Under the pieces are notes generated by a model. The model did no database searches, was not told the origin of the DNA, and saw only the letters and a list, made by a program, of their open reading frames with translations. A program made the position numbers and the translations under genes. From CAZWHE01 sp964633825 (lineage in GTDB: Bacteria; Planctomycetota; B15-G4; CAYZWU01), in assembly GCA_964633825.1 (NCBI GenBank), contig CAZWHE010000167.1, forward strand, positions 1 to 8,276: a DNA stretch of 8,276 nucleotides, written 5' to 3'. The stretch's first letter is position 1, and the number at the start of each line of letters is the position of its first letter. Of this stretch, positions 1 through 8,276 are shown one piece after another.

Positions 1-264
1 CCAGCGGTTCCGGTTGCGCTCTCTCTTGTGAAGCATCATGTTTCGGGCGATCTCCTGGAGATTGTGCTGGCAGGTCGTGACCTTGGCGGAGTCGAGGAAA
101 TTGATCGCCGAAGTGGTCACCAGCCCGACAAGGAGGGCCATGATCGTGATGACCACGAGGATCTCGACCAGAGAGAACCCCGATTGGTTTACCGTCCCGG
201 TTCTGTTCCAGGCTCGAACGCCGCACGGAGCCAACATCGCGGATTCCGAAGATGATCCTCTCAT
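1..264 (-). CDS. Type IV prepilin-like / type II secretion pseudopilin-like protein, 3' end outside window
   Basis: The visible 88 residues begin at an ATG (262-264) preceded by a strong AGGAGG ribosome binding site about five bases upstream. A 29-residue leader ends in QSG, followed by the class III prepilin motif GFSLVEILVVIT: prepilin peptidase would cut after Gly29, leaving Phe30 as the new N-terminus with the conserved Glu at mature position 5 (Glu34). A hydrophobic stretch of about 20 residues follows, which in this family is both membrane anchor and filament-core helix, then a polar helix-like segment containing Cys65 (TTCQHNLQEIAR). Such proteins are inner-membrane precursors that assemble into type IV pili or type II secretion pseudopili. 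The globular C-terminal domain lies beyond base 1, so pilin versus pseudopilin cannot be decided. The leader is long; Met10 could be an internal start but has no comparable ribosome binding site. It lies 153 bp downstream of ahcY with its own candidate promoter, so it is probably a separate unit. Confidence 0.85.
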   Translation of the reverse strand, partial: MRGSSSESAMLAPCGVRAWNRTGTVNQSGFSLVEILVVITIMALLVGLVTTSAINFLDSAKVTTCQHNLQEIARNMMLHKRERNRNRW

Positions 265-341
265 CGATTCCTCCTGTCAGCAAGCCCGGATGTTTCACAC
301 GGGCCAACAGTGAAGACGTTCACCCTCTCCTGTTTCATTAA

Positions 342-373
342 CCGGAATTCAATAGCCGGAATTTACCGGATTG
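342..373. repeat. Three CCGGAATT-type direct repeats across the pilin transcription start
   Basis: On the plus strand CCGGAATT occurs at 342-349 and again, identical, at 356-363; a third, degenerate copy, CCGGATTG, lies at 366-373. The spacing is 14 bp, then 10 bp. The third copy overlaps the -10 box of the candidate minus-strand promoter, and the other two lie over and just downstream of the predicted start near 363. Repeated short motifs in this position are typical of repressor sites, but no known regulator consensus was recognised, so an operator role is inference. Confidence 0.4.
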
Positions 374-398
374 TAACGCTCGCGCAGGAAGATTTCAA
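370..398 (-). promoter_or_regulatory. Sigma70-like promoter for the prepilin-like gene
   Basis: Read on the minus strand, TTGAAA (393-398) is followed after exactly 17 bp by TACAAT (370-375). Each hexamer differs from the sigma70 consensus at one position. Transcription would start near 363 and give a leader of about 100 nt before the prepilin ATG at 264. The site lies entirely in the non-coding gap after ahcY, which supports separate expression of the pilin gene. I saw no good sigma54 (GG-N10-GC) site here, although pilin genes often use one. Confidence 0.55.
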
Positions 399-417
399 CT
401 CTCGCCGCGGTCAGTTG

Positions 418-1677
<1,260 letters not shown>

Positions 1678-1738
1678 AATTAATCTCCTCGTTGGTACCG
1701 CTCATGTAAAATGCCGTCGCGCTCCCCCTCTATTCCAT

Positions 1739-2905
1739 TTAGAGACGGGCTGCTTTTTTGAGAGCCTTGGCTAGATCCGTCTTCTCCCACGTGAAGGAGT
1801 CGCCCTTGCGGCCGAAATGGCCGAAGGCCGCTGTTTTGCGAAAGATAGGACGATTCAGCTTGAGCTTTTTAATGATTCCAGTCGGCGTCAGATCGAAATG
1901 ATCCCGGATCAGTTTCTCGATTCTGGCTGCCCGTATTTTACCGGTGCCGAATGTCTCGGCATGAATCGACACGGGCTCGGGGACCCCGATCGAGTAGGCG
2001 ATCTGAACTTCGACCTTGTTCGCGATCCCGGCGGCCACGATATTCTTGGCCACGTAGCGGGCGGCATAAGCTGCGGAACGGTCGACCTTGCTCGGGTCCT
2101 TTCCCGAAAAAGCGCCCCCGCCGTGGCGTCCCAGGCCGCCGTAAGTATCGACGATGATTTTTCGTCCCGTGAGCCCGCAGTCGCCGTGGGGGCCGCCGAT
2201 CACGAAACGCCCCGTCGGGTTGATGTGGAACTTTGTTTTCGAGTCGAGAAACCTTTTGGGAATGACCTTTTCGACCACTTCCTTGATGAGGCCCCTGCGG
2301 ATCTCTTTGTTTTTGACGCTCGGGGCGTGCTGAGCGGAAAGGACCACGGCGTCGATGCGCTTCGGTTTTCCATCGTGGTATTCCACGGTCACCTGCCCTT
2401 TCCCGTCCGGCCTGAGCCATTTCAGTTTCTTCTGTTTCCGGGCCTGCGCCAGTTTCTGCATCATCTTGTGAGCCATCATGATCGGCAGGGGCATCAGCTC
2501 GGGCGTTTCCTTCGTTGCAAATCCGAACATCATGCCCTGGTCGCCGGCGCCCACCGATTTTTCCTTTTTGGCCACGCCGTCGACACCCATCGAGATATCG
2601 GGAGACTGAGCGTCTACGGAAGCCAGAACCGCACAGGTGTGGCCGTTGATGCCGAAATCACTATCCACATACCCCACATCGATCATCACTTCCCTGGCGA
2701 TCTTGTCGAAGTTGAGCCAGGCTTCGGTGGTGATCTCACCGGCAATGACACAGAGGCCCGTCGTGACAAGGGTTTCGCAGGCCACGCGCGATTTCGGGTC
2801 GGATCTCAGGCATGTGTCCAACACAGCGTCCGATATCTGGTCCGCCAGCTTATCGGGATGTCCCATGCCCACTGATTCAGAGGTCAGGTATTCCACTTTG
2901 ACCAT
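1739..2905 (-). CDS. metK: S-adenosylmethionine synthetase (methionine adenosyltransferase)
   Basis: Cytosolic enzyme that joins ATP and L-methionine to form S-adenosylmethionine, releasing phosphate and pyrophosphate. The 388 residues match the usual bacterial length (E. coli 384). Key residues by comparison with the E. coli enzyme are all present: GHPDK (15-19, with His16 and Asp18), the GAGDQG loop (119-124, Asp122), Lys169, GDCGLTGRK (Asp242, Arg248, Lys249) and the ATP/phosphate motif GGGAFSGKD (262-270, Lys269) followed by Lys273 and Asp275. The first block reads ESVGMGHPDK rather than the common ESVSEGHPDK, a mild variant outside the catalytic residues. The frame stays open upstream to 3010, but the ATG at 2903-2905 is chosen because the protein then begins at the family's usual place and AAGGAGA lies about ten bases upstream. 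It heads the metK-ahcY pair, with its own candidate promoter. Confidence 0.97.
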   Translation of the reverse strand: MVKVEYLTSESVGMGHPDKLADQISDAVLDTCLRSDPKSRVACETLVTTGLCVIAGEITTEAWLNFDKIAREVMIDVGYVDSDFGINGHTCAVLASVDAQSPDISMGVDGVAKKEKSVGAGDQGMMFGFATKETPELMPLPIMMAHKMMQKLAQARKQKKLKWLRPDGKGQVTVEYHDGKPKRIDAVVLSAQHAPSVKNKEIRRGLIKEVVEKVIPKRFLDSKTKFHINPTGRFVIGGPHGDCGLTGRKIIVDTYGGLGRHGGGAFSGKDPSKVDRSAAYAARYVAKNIVAAGIANKVEVQIAYSIGVPEPVSIHAETFGTGKIRAARIEKLIRDHFDLTPTGIIKKLKLNRPIFRKTAAFGHFGRKGDSFTWEKTDLAKALKKAARL

Positions 2906-3009
2906 TTTTATCTTTCTCCTTTCGTCGAACCGCTGCCCGTGGACAACGTGTTTTAATTGCATCCGGAGGCTGTCAACAACCCTCTTATATAGTTGAAACA
3001 AAGGCCACA

Positions 3010-3037
3010 ATCATATCGCATTCCGCCGGCATGGCAA
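3010..3037 (-). promoter_or_regulatory. Sigma70-like promoter for metK-ahcY
   Basis: On the minus strand TTGCCA (3032-3037) and TATGAT (3010-3015) are separated by 16 bp. Each matches the sigma70 consensus at five of six positions. Transcription would begin near 3003, leaving a leader of about 98 nt ahead of the metK start codon. The site lies just after the waaA stop codon in the only non-coding gap upstream of metK. A second TTGACA-like hexamer at about 2966-2971 has no convincing -10 partner. I could not match the leader to the SAM-I, SAM-II or SAH riboswitch consensus. Confidence 0.55.
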
Positions 3038-3066
3038 CAAAAAGTGTGAAAAAAGGCTTGTGAGAG

Positions 3067-4431
3067 TCACGATGATCGATTGTTTCCCAGAAAGAATTTT
3101 TCACCGAAACCGGGAAAATGCTTTTTCATAAGGATGAGGTTCTTATCAGCCGCTCCCCGAGCTCCGGAAATGGCTTCCAGAGCCTTGCGGCCGAGCTCTT
3201 CCGATTTTTCAGGGTGCTCGAGAAGAAGGCGGACGGCGGCGTCGAGCTCGCGCTCATCCTTGACGCGCAGGGCCGCACCGTGTTTCTCGAGAAGAGCGGC
3301 CTCTTCGGCGAAATTCTGGACATAGGGGCCGTATAGAACGGCTTTCCCTTTCCCGGCCGGTTCCAGCATGTTGTGCCCCCCCACATTCACCAGGCTGCCG
3401 CCCACAAAAACCATGTCCCCTGCGCTGCACACCCTTTCGAGCTCGCCGATGGTGTCGAGCAGCATGATCTCGTGAGCCCCGATCTCTCTCCGTTCCGGGT
3501 TGAGGCGGGTCTTTCTGATAGGAACCAGAGCCCGTTTCTGGCATGCCCTTTCGATCTCTGAAATCCTCTCGAGATGCCGGGGAACGAGGACCAGCCTGAG
3601 ATCGGTGTAATATTTTCTCAAGCCGTCGTAAATTTCGAGGAGCAGATCATCCTCCCCGTGGTGGGTCGATCCCGCCACGAGAACGCGCTTGTCGAAACCG
3701 ATATGGAGCTCGTCCCGCACGATCCGGGAATCCACCCTTTCCAAGGCATCGAGACCGTCGAACTTGATGTTCCCCGTAACAACGATTTTCTCTTCGGGGA
3801 TATCGAGGGCGAGGAGCCGGCTGCGGTATTCCACGTTTTGCACGCTGAAAAGCGCAACACGGTTCATTTCGGGAAGGAGCCTCTTGATCCGCCTGTATCC
3901 CCGGAACGATTTCTCGGAAATTCGGCCGTTGACAATAATCACCTCGGCCCCGGCTTTGTTGGCTTCGTAAAGAAGATTGGGCCAGATCTCGAGCTCCATG
4001 AGAATGACCAACCGGGGACGGATCCGGCGAATGACGCGCCTGACAATGAAGCTGATATCGAGGGGAAAATAGAAAACGAATTTCTCGGGAAAGAGTTTTT
4101 TGGCCATGTGATATCCGGCCTGAGTCGTTGTCGAGATCGCCCAGGGAATGACGGGACCGTATTCCTTTTCCAGACGCATGAGAAGGGGCTGGATCGCTTT
4201 GACCTCCCCCACGGAGACGCCGTGGATCCAAAGTGTTTTTCCGCGCCCCGTCTGCGGATGGGGAACAAAACCGAGCCTCTGCCGGAGACCCGCCCGAAAA
4301 CGCGAGCTCGTTGCGATCTTCAGAAAGATGTAAGGCAGGGTCAGGAGTATCAAGAGGACGAATGTCGTGTCATAGAGGAGGTGTATCAGGTATGACCTGG
4401 TCTGCTCGCCGCCTTTCCCGAATTCCGTCAC
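3067..4431 (-). CDS. waaA: 3-deoxy-D-manno-octulosonic acid (Kdo) transferase, GT30 family
   Basis: Inner-membrane glycosyltransferase that moves Kdo from CMP-Kdo onto the lipid A precursor, the first step of lipopolysaccharide core assembly. With the GTG at 4429-4431 it has 454 residues, close to the usual 420-440. An N-terminal hydrophobic segment (about 14-39) would anchor it to the membrane. Family motifs follow in order: WIHGVSVGEV with the presumed catalytic Glu76, MELEIWPN (about 145-152), NGRISEKSFRGY (168-179), GSTHHGE (254-260) in the second Rossmann domain, PRH (284-286), and GGSLVNVGGHNMLEPA (344-359), which binds CMP. The GTG at 4431 is preferred because GGGGGTGA lies eight bases upstream; GTG at 4443, overlapping the secA stop as GTGA, and GTG at 4461 are alternatives that add 4 or 10 residues. 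The start sits against the secA stop, so translation is probably coupled. One or several Kdo additions cannot be told from sequence. Confidence 0.93.
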   Translation of the reverse strand: MTEFGKGGEQTRSYLIHLLYDTTFVLLILLTLPYIFLKIATSSRFRAGLRQRLGFVPHPQTGRGKTLWIHGVSVGEVKAIQPLLMRLEKEYGPVIPWAISTTTQAGYHMAKKLFPEKFVFYFPLDISFIVRRVIRRIRPRLVILMELEIWPNLLYEANKAGAEVIIVNGRISEKSFRGYRRIKRLLPEMNRVALFSVQNVEYRSRLLALDIPEEKIVVTGNIKFDGLDALERVDSRIVRDELHIGFDKRVLVAGSTHHGEDDLLLEIYDGLRKYYTDLRLVLVPRHLERISEIERACQKRALVPIRKTRLNPERREIGAHEIMLLDTIGELERVCSAGDMVFVGGSLVNVGGHNMLEPAGKGKAVLYGPYVQNFAEEAALLEKHGAALRVKDERELDAAVRLLLEHPEKSEELGRKALEAISGARGAADKNLILMKKHFPGFGEKFFLGNNRSS

Positions 4432-4439
4432 GATTTCGG

Positions 4440-7196
<2,757 letters not shown>

Positions 7197-7226
7197 GGCT
7201 CCCTCAAAAAAAAGGGTGTCGCCGGG

Positions 7227-7459
7227 TTACCCGGTTGTTTCACGCGCTTCTACTGCGGAGCTGCCAGGTGCAATGAATACTGCGTTGCTGCGGGTATCGT
7301 GAACAAGTTCCCGATACCCGGAAACGAAAAGATCCTCAAGGTGTCAAAAACACCTCTACGGTCTTTTCGTTTACGCGCCTTGTCTCATCGCACCTGGCGT
7401 CTTCGGACGCCTTGCGTCCGACAGCCCCTCGCGACGAAACGCGTGAAACAACCGGGTTA
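7227..7459. repeat. Palindromic MITE-like element with 17-18-bp terminal inverted repeats
   Basis: ACCCGGTTGTTTCACGCG at 7229-7246 is repeated perfectly in inverted form at 7440-7457. Nested inside are GCCAGGTGCAATGA (7263-7276) against its inverse at 7385-7398 (one mismatch), and AAACGAAAAGA (7322-7332) against 7362-7372, capped by GGTGT-caaaa-ACACC (7340-7354). Two side hairpins break the symmetry: CGGGTATCG/CGATACCCG (7291-7320), and alternative stems at 7396-7411 (GGCGTC-TTCG-GACGCC) and 7403-7421. The whole unit can fold back into one long branched hairpin. TTA directly flanks both ends (7227-7229 and 7457-7459) and could be a 3-bp target duplication. No transposase or other open frame of note lies inside. 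This is the pattern of a miniature inverted-repeat element, though a structured RNA leader for secA is an alternative. It fills most of the gap between the receiver-domain gene and secA. Confidence 0.7.
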
Positions 7460-7478
7460 AAACATTGAATCAACCCGG
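7446..7478 (-). terminator. Possible weak terminator after the receiver-domain gene
   Basis: On the minus strand CCGGGTT (7472-7478) can pair with AACCCGG (7452-7458) across a 13-nt loop, followed by TTGTTT. The downstream arm and the T-rich run belong to the end of the palindromic element, so the hairpin may have been created by its insertion. It lies 15 bp after the receiver-domain gene's stop codon. The loop is large and the T run is interrupted, so termination would be partial at best. Confidence 0.3.
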
Positions 7479-7492
7479 ATCGGGGATTTTTG

Positions 7493-8276
7493 TCAATCCC
7501 TTTCCTCTCTGTCGATGCCGAGAAGGTGATGAATAAACGACATCAGGGGATCAACGAGAAAAGGCTTCATCAGAAAGGCGTCCGCTCTGTTGAGACGGGC
7601 CAGATCGAGGTTGCGTGTTGTGGTGATGATGATCGGTATGCCGCACCTTGTCGGATCGGACTTCAGCCGCCGGCAGGCTTCGATGCCGTCCATGATCTCC
7701 ATCTCGTTATCCATGATGATCAGGTCGTGGCGCTTGGGATCCGCCTCGTCAACGGCGTCGATTCCGTCGAACAGCCTTTCCACACCGAATCCCCTCGCCT
7801 CGAGCACGAGCTGTATCGTGTCGCCGATTTCGCGATCGTCATCCACGATGAGTATGTTCTTCCCCTTCTTCGCCTCCCGCTTGAGAAGCCTGTTTTCCTG
7901 AATGAGGACCTTATGGGTTGCCGTTGTTGGAAACCCTTCCATCGACCAGACCCTTTCGATCTGATCCTTGACCCTTGTGTTGAAACCGCGGATCCGAGCG
8001 ACACCATTCCTCTCGGCCGACTCTCCCTTGAACATGTCGTCGTGAGTGTCGACGGAAAAGAAATACTCGCCCACAACAATGTGCTCCTGGAGCACGAACT
8101 TCATGAAAGGATATGCGCTGTTCCCCAGCCTGAGAATGTATCTGTGAATGATCTTCGAATCTTCGCGAATCGTTTCGTCTTCAAAACGGTCGAGAAAATG
8201 CGCAATGGGAAGGCTCGGATCGACTCCCAGATCGGGTGATTTGTCGATCGATTGACCCGCGTAGGCGACCCGATGG
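7493..8276 (-). CDS. Response-regulator receiver domain protein with unrecognised N-terminal region, 5' end outside window
   Basis: The frame is open to the right edge, giving 260 visible residues; the Met at 8102-8104 is internal, because coding-like sequence continues in frame upstream without a stop. The last about 120 residues are a CheY-like receiver domain: acidic pair in NILIVDDD (visible residues 145-146), phosphoacceptor Asp189 in IIMDNEM, Thr219 in PIIITTT and Lys237 in FLMKPF, so phosphotransfer chemistry should be intact. No output domain follows; the protein ends about 20 residues later. The preceding about 115-130 residues include YPFMKFVLQEHIVVGEYFF and SVDTHDD, then a charged helical linker (QENRLLKREAKK). 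I do not recognise this region as a DNA-binding, histidine kinase or cyclic-di-GMP domain. A placement of the receiver at the C-terminus suggests it controls the N-terminal domain. No kinase gene is visible in the window. Confidence 0.85.
   Translation of the reverse strand, partial: HRVAYAGQSIDKSPDLGVDPSLPIAHFLDRFEDETIREDSKIIHRYILRLGNSAYPFMKFVLQEHIVVGEYFFSVDTHDDMFKGESAERNGVARIRGFNTRVKDQIERVWSMEGFPTTATHKVLIQENRLLKREAKKGKNILIVDDDREIGDTIQLVLEARGFGVERLFDGIDAVDEADPKRHDLIIMDNEMEIMDGIEACRRLKSDPTRCGIPIIITTTRNLDLARLNRADAFLMKPFLVDPLMSFIHHLLGIDREERD

Noticed and set aside
28..313. Small plus-strand open frames at 28-255 and 38-313
   Set aside because: They run antisense to the prepilin-like gene, whose motif and ribosome binding site are clear.
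1817..2875. Plus-strand open frame of 352 codons opposite metK, with similar ones opposite ahcY (634-1518) and waaA (3574-4395)
   Set aside because: Each mirrors a conserved gene on the other strand and shows no domain or convincing ribosome binding site of its own.
3042..3070. Small inverted repeat GTGACTCTCAC at the waaA stop followed by a T-rich run, as a terminator
   Set aside because: The stem is only four base pairs, and the T run is separated from it by several bases, so it is too weak to call.
7201..7232. T8 run on the minus strand just before the secA ribosome binding site, as a terminator
   Set aside because: The nearest stem (CCGGG-TAA-CCCGG) ends about eight bases before the T run, and the run lies immediately upstream of the secA start, where termination would block the gene.
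7197..7492. SecM-like regulatory peptide gene upstream of secA
   Set aside because: Only very short ATG frames exist in this gap on the minus strand, with no signal peptide or arrest motif.
7493..8104. Receiver-domain gene starting at the Met at 8104
   Set aside because: The frame continues upstream with protein-like sequence to the window edge without a stop, and no ribosome binding site precedes that ATG.

Overview
The window looks like a chromosomal segment of a Gram-negative bacterium. A Kdo transferase (waaA) requires a lipopolysaccharide-bearing outer membrane. The mix of a prepilin-type gene, a SecA with a C-terminal zinc motif, and a short 'archaeal/Thermotoga-like' S-adenosylhomocysteine hydrolase would fit a delta-proteobacterial (Desulfobacterota-like) or related anaerobe. 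That lineage guess is inference from protein style, not a database result. Every convincing gene lies on the minus strand, so the transcriptional order is the reverse of the coordinates.

Layout in transcription order, from high to low coordinates. A 5'-truncated gene (7493-8276) encodes an unrecognised N-terminal region fused to a C-terminal response-regulator receiver domain. A 297-bp gap (7197-7492) follows, most of it filled by a palindromic, MITE-like element of about 230 bp with 17-18-bp terminal inverted repeats. Next comes secA (4440-7196), the ATPase of the general secretion pathway, which carries an unusual cysteine-rich insertion in its second nucleotide-binding domain. waaA (3067-about 4431) sits directly against the secA stop codon and is probably translationally coupled to it. 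A sigma70-like promoter (3010-3037) then precedes metK (1739-2905) and ahcY (418-1677), a two-gene S-adenosylmethionine cycle unit: MetK makes SAM and AhcY removes the S-adenosylhomocysteine left by methyltransferases. Finally a second sigma70-like promoter (370-398), overlapped by a cluster of CCGGAATT repeats, precedes a type IV prepilin-like gene that runs off the left edge of the window (1-264).

The housekeeping genes look intact and ordinary. The points that merit a second look are the palindromic element upstream of secA, the eight-cysteine insertion in SecA, the uncharacterised domain fused to the receiver domain, and the repeat cluster at the pilin promoter. I found no convincing new multigene system, no tRNA or rRNA, no CRISPR array and no transposase. 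The long plus-strand open frames opposite secA, waaA, metK and ahcY are read as antisense shadows.
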